Below are positions 17,463 through 26,635 of a stretch of DNA of 64,000 bases, one piece after another. This stretch comes from Agrococcus sp. SL85 (GTDB lineage Bacteria > Actinomycetota > Actinomycetes > Actinomycetales > Microbacteriaceae). The stretch spans positions 1,860,001 through 1,924,000 of the forward strand of contig NZ_CP113066.1 of assembly GCF_026625845.1 (NCBI RefSeq), written 5' to 3'. The notes beneath the pieces were generated by a model. That model saw only the letters and a program-made list of their open reading frames with translations. It did not search any database and was not told the DNA's origin. Positions within the stretch are counted from its first letter, which is position 1. Every line of letters starts with the position of its first letter. Position numbers and translations under genes: made by a program.

Positions 17463-18695
17463 CTAGCCCCGCCCGATGCCGCGCGGCAGGAACCGCACGA
17501 GCATGACGGTGCCCGCGACGCACAGCAGCGTCAGCGAGCCCGCCGCGACCGCGATCGAGGCCACCGACACGAGCGCCGAGATCAGCAGCGGCGCCGCCGC
17601 GCCGCCGAGGTCGACCGTGAGGCGCCAGGCCCCGAGGAAGGGCGCGGGGTTCTGCCGATCGGCGAGGTCGGCGCCGAGCGTCATGATGATGCCCGAGCCG
17701 AAGCCGTTGCCGAGCGAGAGCACCATCGCGGCCGCCACGAACCAGCCGACCGCGGCCGAGAGGTCGTGCGAGGCCGCGAGCATCGCGAAGGCGACGCCCA
17801 TGAGGGTGAGGGCCGGCACCACCGACCAGAGCCGGCCGAAGCGATCCATGATCCAGCCGGAGAGGAAGAAGAGCGCGAAGTCGAGCCCGCCCGCGATGCC
17901 GATGACGATGCCGGTCGTCACCGCGTCGAGCCCGATGGAGACGGCCCACAGCGGCAGCAGCACCTGCCGCGCCGAACGCGCGAGCGAGAGCATGGCCGCG
18001 CCCACGCCGACGGTGCCGAGGATGCGGGCGCTGCCCCGGATGACGGCGAAGACGTGCTGCCGCTCCTCCACGACCTCGATCGCGCCCGTCGTCGCGGGCG
18101 TGCGCTCGAAGGCGGAGGCCGGGTCGGGCAGCACGAGCAGCACGACGATCGCGATCACGGTGCCGACGGCGCAGACGACCCACACCGAGTGCACGGGGAG
18201 GCCGAGGCCCAGCACCGCGGAGCCCAGCAGCGGGCCCACGAACATGCCCAGCCGGAAGATGCCGCCGAGGGTCGAGAGCGCCCGCGCCCGGTAGCGCAGC
18301 GGCACGAAGGTCGTCATGAAGGCGTGCCGGGCCAGGCCGAAGACCGCGTGGCCGAGGCCCAGGACGAACACGGCGACGCCCAGCACCCACACGTCGCGCG
18401 CGACGAACGCGAGCGCGAGCGCCGCGAGCACGAGCGCGCCCGCCGCGATCATCGTGGGGCGCTCGCCGAAGCGCGCGACGATCGAGCCTCCGGGCACGTC
18501 GCCCGCGAGCTGGCCCACCGTGAGCATCGCCGCGACGACGGCCGCCACGGCGAGCGAGGCCCCGAGGTCGCCCGCGATGAGGGGGATGTAGGGGATGACG
18601 GCGCCCTCGCCGATCGCGAACGCGGCGGTCGGCACGAAGGCGGCGCCCGCGACCCGCCGCCACGGGAAGCGCTCCGACTGGTCGACGCCGCTCAC
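17463..18695 (-). CDS. MFS transporter
   Basis: A 410-residue major facilitator with about twelve membrane helices. The loop between helices 2 and 3 has [19 protein letters not shown], matching the family G-x3-D-R-x-G-R-R loop in loose form. A second, shorter copy is [16 protein letters not shown] between helices 8 and 9. A charged middle loop ([23 protein letters not shown]) separates the two halves. Drug or metabolite efflux is likely, but the substrate is unknown. GTG at 18693-18695 is used; the only nearby upstream GTG is closed by a stop. Confidence 0.87.
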   Translation of the reverse strand: MSGVDQSERFPWRRVAGAAFVPTAAFAIGEGAVIPYIPLIAGDLGASLAVAAVVAAMLTVGQLAGDVPGGSIVARFGERPTMIAAGALVLAALALAFVARDVWVLGVAVFVLGLGHAVFGLARHAFMTTFVPLRYRARALSTLGGIFRLGMFVGPLLGSAVLGLGLPVHSVWVVCAVGTVIAIVVLLVLPDPASAFERTPATTGAIEVVEERQHVFAVIRGSARILGTVGVGAAMLSLARSARQVLLPLWAVSIGLDAVTTGIVIGIAGGLDFALFFLSGWIMDRFGRLWSVVPALTLMGVAFAMLAASHDLSAAVGWFVAAAMVLSLGNGFGSGIIMTLGADLADRQNPAPFLGAWRLTVDLGGAAAPLLISALVSVASIAVAAGSLTLLCVAGTVMLVRFLPRGIGRG

Positions 18696-18821
18696 GATCC
18701 GCTCACGCTGCGAGCCTACGACCTGTCTGATCTCGGGCCCCGAGCGGGGCCTGGACCGATCCGGTCCCCGCGCGCGGACGCACGGCATCCGCCGCCTCCG
18801 GGCTCGGTAGGCTGGAGCATC

Positions 18822-19937
18822 ATGGCCGATCTCGACATCGCCGGCGACATCGCCGACCTCCGCTCCACCTTCGCCTCCATCACCGCGGTGGCCGACGTGC
18901 CGCAGCTCGAGGCCGACATCGCGACGCTCTCGGAGCAGGCGGGCGCGCCCGACCTCTGGGACGACGTGGAGGCGGCGCAGAAGGTCACGAGCGCCCTCAG
19001 CCACAAGCAGGCCGCCCTCAAGCGCATCACCGAGACGACGGCGCGCATCGACGACCTCGAGGTGCTCGTCGAGATGGCGAACGAGGAGGGCGACGCCTCG
19101 GTGCAGGACGAGGCCCGCAAGGAGCTCGCCGCCATCAAGAAGGTCGTCGCCGACATGGAGATCCAGACGCTCCTCGACGGCGAGTTCGACTCCATGCCCG
19201 CGGTCGTCACCATCCGCGCCGGTGCCGGCGGCGTCGACGCGAGCGACTTCGCCGAGATGCTCCTGCGCATGTACCTGCGCTACGCCGAGCAGCACGGCTA
19301 CTCGGTATCGGTGCACGAGACCTCCTACGCGGAGGAGGCGGGCATCAAGTCGGCGTCCTTCGAGGTCGACACCCCGTACGCCTTCGGCAACCTCTCGGTC
19401 GAGGCCGGCACGCACCGCCTCGTCCGCATGAGCCCCTTCGGCGCGGCCGGCAAGCGCCAGACCTCGTTCGCGGCGGTCGAGGTCGTGCCGCTGTTCGAGG
19501 AGGCCGTCGAGGTCGAGGTGCCCGAGAACGACATCCGCGTCGACGTCTTCCGCTCCTCCGGCCCCGGAGGCCAGTCGGTCAACACGACCGACTCGGCCGT
19601 GCGCATCACGCACATCCCCACCGGCATCGTCGTCTCGATGCAGAACGAGAAGAGCCAGATCCAGAACCGCGCGGCCGCGATGCGCGTGCTGCAGAGCCGC
19701 CTGATGCTCCGCCAGCGCGAGGAGGAGGCGGCGCGCAAGAAGGAGCTCGCCGGCAACATCTCGGCCAGCTGGGGCGACCAGATGCGCTCGTACGTGCTCG
19801 CGCCGTACCAGATGGTCAAGGACCTCCGCACGCTGCACGAGGTGAACAACCCGAGCGCGGTCTTCGACGGCGACCTCGACGGCTTCATCGCCGCGGGCAT
19901 CCGCTGGCGCAAGCAGCAGCAGCTCGAGCAGGACTAG
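18822..19937 (+). CDS. prfB: Peptide chain release factor 2
   Basis: RF2 ends translation at UGA and UAA. Of 371 residues, the N-terminal helical domain is followed by [18 protein letters not shown], which holds the SPF codon-recognition tripeptide of RF2, and [20 protein letters not shown], which holds the catalytic GGQ loop near residue 250. The reading frame is continuous: there is no in-frame TGA and no sign of the programmed +1 frameshift that controls RF2 in many bacteria. TAGGCT at 18808-18813 lies 8 bases before the ATG, so the mRNA is probably leaderless. In related genomes prfB usually sits directly before ftsE; here two unrelated genes intervene. Confidence 0.97.
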   Translation: MADLDIAGDIADLRSTFASITAVADVPQLEADIATLSEQAGAPDLWDDVEAAQKVTSALSHKQAALKRITETTARIDDLEVLVEMANEEGDASVQDEARKELAAIKKVVADMEIQTLLDGEFDSMPAVVTIRAGAGGVDASDFAEMLLRMYLRYAEQHGYSVSVHETSYAEEAGIKSASFEVDTPYAFGNLSVEAGTHRLVRMSPFGAAGKRQTSFAAVEVVPLFEEAVEVEVPENDIRVDVFRSSGPGGQSVNTTDSAVRITHIPTGIVVSMQNEKSQIQNRAAAMRVLQSRLMLRQREEEAARKKELAGNISASWGDQMRSYVLAPYQMVKDLRTLHEVNNPSAVFDGDLDGFIAAGIRWRKQQQLEQD

Positions 19938-19956
19938 CGGAGCGGCGGCGCGGGCC

Positions 19957-21339
19957 ATGCAGACGGGCGCCGACTACCTCGCGAGCCTCGACGACGGCCG
20001 CGTCGTCGTGCTCGACGGGGAGCGCGTCGAGCGCGTGGCCCAGCATCCGGCGCTCGCGGGCACCGCGGCGACGATCGCCTCGCTCTACGACGCGCTCCAC
20101 GGGTCGGACGCCGCTGCGCTGCTCGCCGAGGGGCCCGGCGGCGCACCCACCCACGCCTTCTGGGCGATCCCGCGCTCGCGCGGGGACCTCCGCGCCCAGC
20201 GCGAGGCGATCCGCGCCTGGCAGCGCACGACGCACGGCTGGCTCGGCCGCACGCCGGAGACGATGGCCGCGACCATCACCTCGATGGCCGCGCACGCCCC
20301 CTTCTACGGCCGCTTCGAGGCGAACGTGCGGGCGATGCACGCGCGCGACGCCGCCGCGGTCACGCACTACGCGCAGGCGCTCGTGAACCCGCCCGTGGAC
20401 CGTGACCTGCCGCCCGACGAGGTGGCCGACGTCTTCCTCCACGTCGTGCGCGAGACCGACGAGGGGCTCGTGCTGCGCGGCGCGAAGGCCGTCGTCACGG
20501 GCGCCGCGACGGCGCAGCGCCTGCTCGTCTCGCACTTCGGCGGCGAGGTGCAGACCGACGACTTCGCGATCGCCGCCTCGGTGCCGGTCGGCGCCCAGGG
20601 CCTGCGCCTCTACGCGCGCGGCATCCCCTCGGCGCCGGACGCGCCGCTCGCCTCGCGGTTCGCGGAGCACGACTGGCTCGTGGTCTTCGACGACGTGCTC
20701 GTGCCGTGGGAGGACGTCCTCATCCGCGACGCGGCGACGATGCTCGCGCACAACCGCGGCGCGGTCGGCTGGAACGCGCGCCTCGCGCTGCAGTCCGCCA
20801 CGCGGCTCGAGGCCAAGCTCGAGCACCTCGCGGCGCTCGCCGCGCGTGCGGTCGAGATCCTCGGCACGCAGGAGCTCCGCGGCGTCCAGGCGGCGCTCGG
20901 CGAGCTCGTCGCCGTCCGCCACGCGGTGGCGGGGATGCGCGACGCGATGATCGAGCAGGCCGGCCCCGTCGGCGACGAGGGGGCGTGGGGCCCGGGCGTC
21001 GAGCCCGCGATGGCCTTCTCCGCCGCCGCGCCCGATGCCTACGGGCGCGTGCGCGCGCTGCTGCAGACGACGCTCGCCTCGGGCCTCGCGCACCTGCCGG
21101 TGCCGGCCGCCGCGCTCGCCGAGCATCCCGAGGTCGCGCCGCTGCTGCGCGGCAGCGGGGGAGCGGACGCGTCCGAGCGGCTCGATGTGCTCGGCACGCT
21201 GCACGACGCGCTCGTCAGCGGCTTCGGCGCGCGGCACGAGCTCTACGAGCGCAGCCACTGGGGCCAGCCCGAGCGCACCCACGTCGGCATCCTCGGCCTC
21301 GCGCGGGCGCACGGGCGCCTCGACGACTGGCGCGGCTGA
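19957..21339 (+). CDS. HpaB-type flavin-dependent aromatic monooxygenase oxygenase component
   Basis: A 460-residue member of the 4-hydroxyphenylacetate 3-hydroxylase (HpaB) family, which uses reduced FAD from a separate reductase to hydroxylate phenols. Family features: the N-terminal TGADYLASLDDGR, TTHGWLGRTPE, the flavin-region GAKAVVTGAATAQ, FDDVLVPWEDVLI, and helical C-terminal domain ending RSHWGQPERTH. It is about 60 residues shorter than typical HpaB, with no obvious gap. No HpaC reductase gene is adjacent; the nearest flavin reductase-like gene is at 6369. The start is 19 bases after prfB, so it may share that transcript. The exact substrate is unknown. Confidence 0.83.
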   Translation: MQTGADYLASLDDGRVVVLDGERVERVAQHPALAGTAATIASLYDALHGSDAAALLAEGPGGAPTHAFWAIPRSRGDLRAQREAIRAWQRTTHGWLGRTPETMAATITSMAAHAPFYGRFEANVRAMHARDAAAVTHYAQALVNPPVDRDLPPDEVADVFLHVVRETDEGLVLRGAKAVVTGAATAQRLLVSHFGGEVQTDDFAIAASVPVGAQGLRLYARGIPSAPDAPLASRFAEHDWLVVFDDVLVPWEDVLIRDAATMLAHNRGAVGWNARLALQSATRLEAKLEHLAALAARAVEILGTQELRGVQAALGELVAVRHAVAGMRDAMIEQAGPVGDEGAWGPGVEPAMAFSAAAPDAYGRVRALLQTTLASGLAHLPVPAAALAEHPEVAPLLRGSGGADASERLDVLGTLHDALVSGFGARHELYERSHWGQPERTHVGILGLARAHGRLDDWRG

Positions 21340-21352
21340 GCGCTGCGACGGC

Positions 21353-21393
21353 ACCACGAGGGGCCGCCCGCTCAGCGGACGGCCCCTCGTGGT
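21353..21393. terminator. Bidirectional terminator hairpin
   Basis: A perfect 14-base inverted repeat, ACCACGAGGGGCCG at 21353-21366 and CGGCCCCTCGTGGT at 21380-21393, lies between the convergent HpaB-type and beta-helix genes. Confidence 0.85.
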
Positions 21394-21409
21394 CGCGGAG
21401 TGCGCTGCG

Positions 21410-22525
21410 CTAGCGCGTCACGACCTTCTGGTAGGGCGTGAGGCGCGACCAGTTGCCCGAGACCTGGATGTCGCCCGCCGGGGGCTTCAGGATCCAGCAG
21501 GTGTAGCGCGAGGTGTCGAAGCGGTTGTTCAGCACGTCGATGTTCTGGAACGGGCCGTAGCCCTTCTGCGCGATGTTCACCGAGCAGGCGCCGCCATCGA
21601 TCCAGTTGAGGTAGATGCGCACGTTCGAGGTCGTGCCGCGATCCTGCGTGATCATGATGGCCGCGTTGTAGGCGCCCGAGAACCGGTTGCGCTCGATGAT
21701 GTAGTTCGAGCCGCTCTGGATCTGGATGTTGTCGTCGTGGCTCGGGCCGCCGTTCCAGCCCGGGTCGTTCTCGAAGTGCAGGTTCTGGTGCAGCAGCGAG
21801 TCGCGGATCGTCACGTTGCCGGGAGCCCAGAAGTGACCGCTGTCGACGACGTTGCGGACCTCGATGCGGTTCGCGGTGATGTTGAAGCCGCGGAGGCCGT
21901 CGATCTTGGGGTGGCGGTGGGTCGGGTCGAGCTCGCTGTCCTGGATCGTCAGGCTCGCGCCGGGCGTGATCACCTGCACGAGGGATGCCTGGCCGCCGAT
22001 CGCGCCGCCGCGGATGAGGGAGTTGCGGATGATCACGCCCGAGGCGCGCACGTCGACGTAGCCGCGGATGTCGAGGCCGTCGATGACGGTGCCGGGGCGG
22101 GTGATGACGAGGTTGCCCGTGTGGACGCGCAGCTGCGTGCCTGCGGGCACTCCCGTGGAGTCGGGCGTGGGCATCGCCATCTGGGGGCGGATGAACGGGC
22201 GCTCGGGCGCAGGTGCGGCTGCGGCCGAGGCGGGCGACGCGGCGCCCAGCGGCAGGAGCCCGCCGAGGAGTGCCGCGGCTGCGGCGGCGACGGCGAGCCG
22301 AGCGCGCAGGCGCCCCCCGATGCGACTCGTCGTCGGGTCAGTGGTGTCACGGTCGTTGAGAATGATGGAGCCTCTCGTGGAGCAGGATCGCGCGAGGGAC
22401 GCACTGCGGCGCCGAAGGGGCTGCAGGCGATGGATGGTCGAGCAGGGCGGTCGTGACCTCGCCCGCTGCGCCTGCGGCTGCCTCGCGCCTGGAGCGCTCG
22501 ACGCACTGAGGGTACCAGAGGCCAA
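21410..22525 (-). CDS. Secreted right-handed beta-helix protein (start uncertain)
   Basis: An exported protein of parallel beta-helix type. After a signal sequence ([18 protein letters not shown], then a cleavage region around [10 protein letters not shown]) come repeated short strands such as VIRNSLI-like turns: [58 protein letters not shown]. This fold is common in polysaccharide lyases and surface proteins; no catalytic set is identifiable. Within the open frame the only usual start is a poorly placed TTG at 22525, giving an odd 65-residue leader. If a run of six G at 22313-22318 were seven, a GTG at about 22350 would give a normal signal peptide ([19 protein letters not shown]). The true start is therefore open. 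Confidence 0.78.
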   Translation of the reverse strand: MASGTLSASSAPGARQPQAQRARSRPPCSTIHRLQPLRRRSASLARSCSTRGSIILNDRDTTDPTTSRIGGRLRARLAVAAAAAALLGGLLPLGAASPASAAAAPAPERPFIRPQMAMPTPDSTGVPAGTQLRVHTGNLVITRPGTVIDGLDIRGYVDVRASGVIIRNSLIRGGAIGGQASLVQVITPGASLTIQDSELDPTHRHPKIDGLRGFNITANRIEVRNVVDSGHFWAPGNVTIRDSLLHQNLHFENDPGWNGGPSHDDNIQIQSGSNYIIERNRFSGAYNAAIMITQDRGTTSNVRIYLNWIDGGACSVNIAQKGYGPFQNIDVLNNRFDTSRYTCWILKPPAGDIQVSGNWSRLTPYQKVVTR

Positions 22526-22660
22526 TCCTCAGGAAACCGAGGAGAAATCAAGAGGTGCGCCTGCGCGGCGACGCGTCGCGGCCCCTCGCCGCGCGGGAGC
22601 CGCGCCGCGCCGGGCGCGTGCGCGCGCCGAGCGCGCCGAGGCCCATACCCTCGACGCGTC

Positions 22661-23389
22661 ATGATCCGGTTCGACGAGGTCTCGAAGACCTACTCCCGCA
22701 AGGCGCGCCCCGCCCTCGAGGGCATCTCGCTCGAGATCCTCAAGGGCGAGTTCGTGTTCCTGGTCGGCGCCTCCGGCTCCGGCAAGAGCACGCTCATCCG
22801 CATGGTGCTCCGCGAGGAGCGCCCCACGAGCGGCGAGGTGCACGTGCTCGGCCAGCGCCTCCAGGCCCTGCCCACCCGCCGCGTGCCCTTCTTCCGCCGC
22901 AACCTCGGCGTCGTCTTCCAGGACTTCCGCCTCCTGCACAACAAGACCGTCTACGAGAACGTCGCCTTCACGCTGCAGGTGATCGGCAAGAGCCGCGGCT
23001 TCATCTCGGAGGCCGTGCCCGACGTGCTGAAGATCGTCGGCCTCGCGGGCAAGGCCAGCCGCCTGCCGCACGAGCTCTCCGGCGGCGAGCAGCAGCGGGT
23101 CGCGATCGCGCGCGCCGTCGTGAACCGGCCGCCGATCCTGCTGGCCGACGAGCCCACCGGCAACCTCGACCCCTCGACGAGCGCCGGCATCATGGCGCTC
23201 CTCGCGCGCATCAACGAGGGCGGCACGACCGTCGTCATGGCGACGCACGAGGCGGCGATCGTCGACTCGATGCAGAAGCGCGTCGTCGAGCTCGACGCGG
23301 GCCGCATCATGCGCGACGAGGCCACGGGCTCGTATCGCCGCACGCTCGCCGCCTACGACGACGAGCTCGGCGAGGAGGTGCCGGCATGA
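22661..23389 (+). CDS. ftsE: Cell division ATP-binding protein FtsE
   Basis: The ATPase of the FtsEX complex, which activates peptidoglycan hydrolases at the division site. The 242 residues have Walker [10 protein letters not shown] near residues 37-45, [18 protein letters not shown] (the FtsE-specific Q-loop region), signature [14 protein letters not shown] and Walker [15 protein letters not shown]. There is no clear ribosome-binding site; TACCCT at 22646-22651 lies 9 bases before the ATG and fits a leaderless mRNA. It overlaps ftsX by 4 bases. Confidence 0.96.
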   Translation: MIRFDEVSKTYSRKARPALEGISLEILKGEFVFLVGASGSGKSTLIRMVLREERPTSGEVHVLGQRLQALPTRRVPFFRRNLGVVFQDFRLLHNKTVYENVAFTLQVIGKSRGFISEAVPDVLKIVGLAGKASRLPHELSGGEQQRVAIARAVVNRPPILLADEPTGNLDPSTSAGIMALLARINEGGTTVVMATHEAAIVDSMQKRVVELDAGRIMRDEATGSYRRTLAAYDDELGEEVPA

Positions 23390-24300
23390 GGATCCAGCTG
23401 ATCGCCGACGAGGTCTGGAACGGCCTGCGCCGCAACCTCTCGGTCGTGGTCTCGGTCGTGCTCGTCACCTTCATCTCGCTCTCGTTCGTGGGCGCCGCGA
23501 TCCTGCTGCAGATGCAGATCACGCAGATGAAGGGCTTCTGGTACGACCGCGCCCAGGTTGGCATCTACTTCTGCGGCCCCGTCGACGCCACCGACACCTG
23601 CACGCAGACCGCTGCCACCGAGGAGCAGGTGCAGGCCGTGCGCGAGGTGCTCGAGACCGGCGCGATCGCCCAGTACGTCGGCGACGTCGAGTTCGAGGAT
23701 CGCGAGGCCGCCTACGCGAACTTCATGGACCAGTTCGGAGGCACGGCGAGCGCGGAGTTCGCGAGCCCCGAGACGATGAACGAGGCGCTGCGCGTGCGCC
23801 CGACGACGCCCGACGACGCCGCGCTCATCAGGGAGGCGACGAGCTCGCTGCCGGGCGTGCTCGAGGTGCGCGACCAGCAGGCGCTCCTCGAACCGATCTT
23901 CCAGGTGCTCAACACCGCCTCGCTCGCGGCGATCGGCGTCGCCGTGCTCATGCTCGTCGCGGCGGTGCTGCTGATCTCCACGACCATCCGGCTCTCCGCA
24001 TTCTCGAGGAAGCGCGAGCTCGGCATCATGCGCCTCGTGGGAGCCTCGAACCGCTTCATCCAGACGCCGTTCATCATCGAGGGCGTCGTGGCGGCGCTCC
24101 TCGGCGCGGTGCTCGCGGCCGGCTCCGTCGTCGCGATCGTGCACTTCTTCCTGCAGGGCTACGTCGCGCCGATGCTGCAGACGATCGCGATCGTCGGGGT
24201 CGGCGACGCGCTCGTGGTCGCGCCCGTCCTCGTGGGGATCGGCGTGCTCTTCGCGGGCGTCGCCGCGGCAGTCGCGATCCGCAGGTACCTGCGGATCTGA
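23386..24300 (+). CDS. ftsX: Cell division membrane protein FtsX
   Basis: The membrane partner of FtsE. The 304 residues have the family topology: helix 1 ([20 protein letters not shown]) near residues 18-40, an extracellular domain to about residue 170, then three helices in the FtsX core. [20 protein letters not shown] with [14 protein letters not shown] is the cytoplasmic loop that contacts FtsE. The extracellular part contains [11 protein letters not shown], a cysteine pair that could form a disulfide. The ATG overlaps the ftsE stop. Confidence 0.95.
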   Translation: MRIQLIADEVWNGLRRNLSVVVSVVLVTFISLSFVGAAILLQMQITQMKGFWYDRAQVGIYFCGPVDATDTCTQTAATEEQVQAVREVLETGAIAQYVGDVEFEDREAAYANFMDQFGGTASAEFASPETMNEALRVRPTTPDDAALIREATSSLPGVLEVRDQQALLEPIFQVLNTASLAAIGVAVLMLVAAVLLISTTIRLSAFSRKRELGIMRLVGASNRFIQTPFIIEGVVAALLGAVLAAGSVVAIVHFFLQGYVAPMLQTIAIVGVGDALVVAPVLVGIGVLFAGVAAAVAIRRYLRI

Positions 24301-24394
24301 GCGCGGATCCGGCCATGTCCTGGCAGGCTCGTCCCGACGGCCGCTAGGCTGGAGGGCTGCCCGCACCGTGCGGGCGCGACCACAGGAGGGCACC

Positions 24395-24871
24395 ATGCCG
24401 CGCGAGACGGGCCAGAAGGTCGTGGCGCAGAACCGCAAGGCGCGCCACGACTACACGATCGAGGATCGGTTCGAGGCGGGCCTCGTGCTCACGGGCACCG
24501 AGGTCAAGTCGCTGCGCGCCGGCCGCGCCTCGCTCGTCGACGGCTACGCGTACGTCGACCGCGGGGAGGCCTGGCTCGACGCCGTGCACATCCCCGAGTA
24601 CGGCCAGGGCACGTGGACCAACCACCCGCCGCGCCGCAAGCGCAAGCTGCTGCTGCACCGCCACGAGATCGACAAGCTGCAGGCGAAGGTCGCGCAGGGC
24701 GGCTACACCCTCGTCCCGCTCTCGCTGTACTTCCTCGACGGCCGCGCGAAGGTCGAGCTCGCCGTGGCGAAGGGCAAGAAGGACTACGACAAGCGCCACG
24801 CGCTGCGCGAGCGGCAGGACAAGCGCGAGGCGGAGCGCGCCATGCGCACCCGCAACCGCATGAACGAGTAG
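24395..24871 (+). CDS. smpB: SsrA-binding protein SmpB
   Basis: SmpB binds tmRNA and brings it to stalled ribosomes. The 158 residues show [36 protein letters not shown] (the beta-barrel with its RNA-binding residues) and a basic C-terminal tail ([21 protein letters not shown]) that enters the decoding channel. The ATG at 24395 has AGGAGG 7 bases upstream. TAGGCT at 24345-24350 is a possible -10, and a GCCCG/CGGGC hairpin lies in the leader. Its partner RNA gene ssrA is 1.3 kb downstream, with pfkA in between. Confidence 0.97.
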   Translation: MPRETGQKVVAQNRKARHDYTIEDRFEAGLVLTGTEVKSLRAGRASLVDGYAYVDRGEAWLDAVHIPEYGQGTWTNHPPRRKRKLLLHRHEIDKLQAKVAQGGYTLVPLSLYFLDGRAKVELAVAKGKKDYDKRHALRERQDKREAERAMRTRNRMNE

Positions 24872-24973
24872 CGCGCCGCCCCGCCGCCGGCTCGTTCGAC
24901 AAGGCACGCGCGGTTCGCTTGGATGGTGAGCGCCGGCGGGATCCACCCAGGCGAAGCCGGCGGAAGGTTCCCC

Positions 24974-26002
24974 ATGCGAGTCGGCATCCTCACATCCGGC
25001 GGCGACTGCCCCGGCCTCAACGCGGTCATCAGGGCCGCCGTCCTCACCGGCATGAAGCACCACGGCCTCGAGTTCGTGGGCATCCGCGACGGCTATCGCG
25101 GCCTCGTCGACGGCGACGTGCGCGTGCTCAACCGATCGGCGGTGCGCGGCATCTCGCGCATCGGCGGCACGATCCTCGGCACGAGCCGCACGAACCCCTA
25201 CGAGGGCGACGCGGGCGGCGGCGCGAACGTCGCGAAGACGCTCGACCGCCTCGGCATCGACGCGGTCATGGCGATCGGCGGCGAGGGCACCCTCGCGGCC
25301 GCCAAGCGGCTGGCCGACGAGGGCATCCCGATCGTCGGCGTGCCGAAGACGATCGACAACGACCTCGCGGCCACCGACTACACCTTCGGCTTCGACACCG
25401 CGGTGCAGATCGCCACGGAGGCCGGCGACCGCCTGCGCACCACGGGCGACTCGCACATGCGCTGCATGGTGCTCGAGGTCATGGGCCGCCACGTCGGCTG
25501 GATCGCGCTGCACACGGGCATCGCCACGGGCGCCCACGTGACGCTCATCCCCGAGCAGCCGCGCTCGATCGAGTGGATCGCCGACTACGTGCAGCAGGTC
25601 TACGACCGCCGCCGCGCGCCGCTCGTCGTGGTCTCGGAGGGCTTCAAGCTCGAGGGCATGGAGGAGGAGTACTCGCGCAAGGGCCTCGACGCCTTCAATC
25701 GCCCGCGCCTCGGCGGCATCGGCGAGGTCATCGCGCCGATGATCGAGGAGCGCACCGGCATCGAGTCGCGCGCGACGGTGCTCGGCCACATCCAGCGCGG
25801 CGGCGCGCCCTCGGGGGCCGACCGCGTGCTCGCCACCCGCTTCGGGCTGGCCGCGACCGAGGCCGTCGTCGACGGCGACTGGGGCACCATGGTCTCGCTC
25901 AAGGGCACCGAGATCGTCCGCGTCGGCCTCGCCGACGCGCTCGGCGACCTCAAGCGCGTGCCGGAGCACCGCTACCGCGAGGCCGAGGCGCTCTTCGGCT
26001 GA
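24974..26002 (+). CDS. pfkA: 6-phosphofructokinase, probably ATP-dependent (group III)
   Basis: Phosphorylates fructose 6-phosphate in glycolysis. The 342 residues begin VGILTSGGDCPGLNAVIR, the nucleotide-binding start. GGEGTL at residues 102-107 has Gly at the position equivalent to E. coli Gly104, which favours ATP over pyrophosphate. PKTIDND (residues 124-130) carries the catalytic Asp but has Lys where E. coli has Gly; actinobacterial group III ATP enzymes share this mix. Substrate contacts are seen in MGRHVGWIAL and GHIQRGGAPS. The ATG at 24974 begins at the conserved start. It lies between smpB and ssrA. Confidence 0.93.
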   Translation: MRVGILTSGGDCPGLNAVIRAAVLTGMKHHGLEFVGIRDGYRGLVDGDVRVLNRSAVRGISRIGGTILGTSRTNPYEGDAGGGANVAKTLDRLGIDAVMAIGGEGTLAAAKRLADEGIPIVGVPKTIDNDLAATDYTFGFDTAVQIATEAGDRLRTTGDSHMRCMVLEVMGRHVGWIALHTGIATGAHVTLIPEQPRSIEWIADYVQQVYDRRRAPLVVVSEGFKLEGMEEEYSRKGLDAFNRPRLGGIGEVIAPMIEERTGIESRATVLGHIQRGGAPSGADRVLATRFGLAATEAVVDGDWGTMVSLKGTEIVRVGLADALGDLKRVPEHRYREAEALFG

Positions 26003-26077
26003 TCGGCGACCGCGGCGTCGTCGCAGCGCCCGCACGCCCAGGAGGGCCGCTGCGACGACGACCGCGACGCGCCTCCT

Positions 26078-26107
26078 TGCGCCCGCCTCGGACGGGCTCG
26101 TAGGATG
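26078..26107 (+). promoter_or_regulatory. Candidate ssrA promoter
   Basis: TTGCGC at 26078-26083 and TAGGAT at 26102-26107, with an 18-base spacer, point to the tmRNA gene. The predicted start is about 70 bases before the mature 5' end, so a processed leader is expected. Confidence 0.5.
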
Positions 26108-26181
26108 GAGGGCTGGCATCGCCGGCTCGCGCCGGTCCGCCGGCCCCACAACTCCACAGCGTGCGACTCGCACCACTCCAT

Positions 26182-26552
26182 GGGGATGATCGGTTTCGAC
26201 AGCGCCTCAGTCGGAGCGGGAAGCGGGTAGAGGATCCAGGGTCATCTCTGCAACGCCCCCTGGGAACCAATAGGTGCCAACGCTAAGCGCACCGACTTCG
26301 CCCTCGCTGCCTAAGCGAGCCTGAAGTCCGTCAGACCGGGTCTGCCCTCGCCCCGGACCCTGGCGTCATCAAGAGGGCTTGCTGCGATGCTGCGTCTCAG
26401 GGCATCGCGGGACTTTCGCTGAGGCTGGGCTCGTCGACCTAGATGCTCAGGGCAAAGGTCGGAGCCGAGCAGAACGCCCTTCCTGAGCTGCACCCGGAGA
26501 AGCCGCACGGTCCGAGCGTTGGACGGGGGTTCGATTCCCCCCATCTCCACCA
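26182..26552 (+). ncRNA. ssrA: Transfer-messenger RNA (tmRNA)
   Basis: A 371-base tmRNA, which rescues stalled ribosomes with SmpB. The 5' end GGGGATGAT pairs with ATCTCC before the 3' ACCA to form the acceptor stem, and GGTTCGATTCC near the 3' end is the T-arm. The resume codon is GCC at 26276; the coded tag reads ANAKRTDFALAA and ends at TAA (26312-26314). The tag ends in ALAA, which suits ClpXP-type proteolysis. CCA is encoded. Confidence 0.97.
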
Positions 26553-26635
26553 CCGGTCGCGAGTCGCACGCTGTGAGAGGCCACGCCTCCGCCCCACTAC
26601 GCTGGGCGTCGAACGACGCTGCGAGGAGGCATTGC

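Noticed and set aside
18822..19937. Programmed +1 frameshift in prfB
   Set aside because: The gene reads in one frame from ATG to stop, with no in-frame TGA and no CTTTGAC-like slip site.
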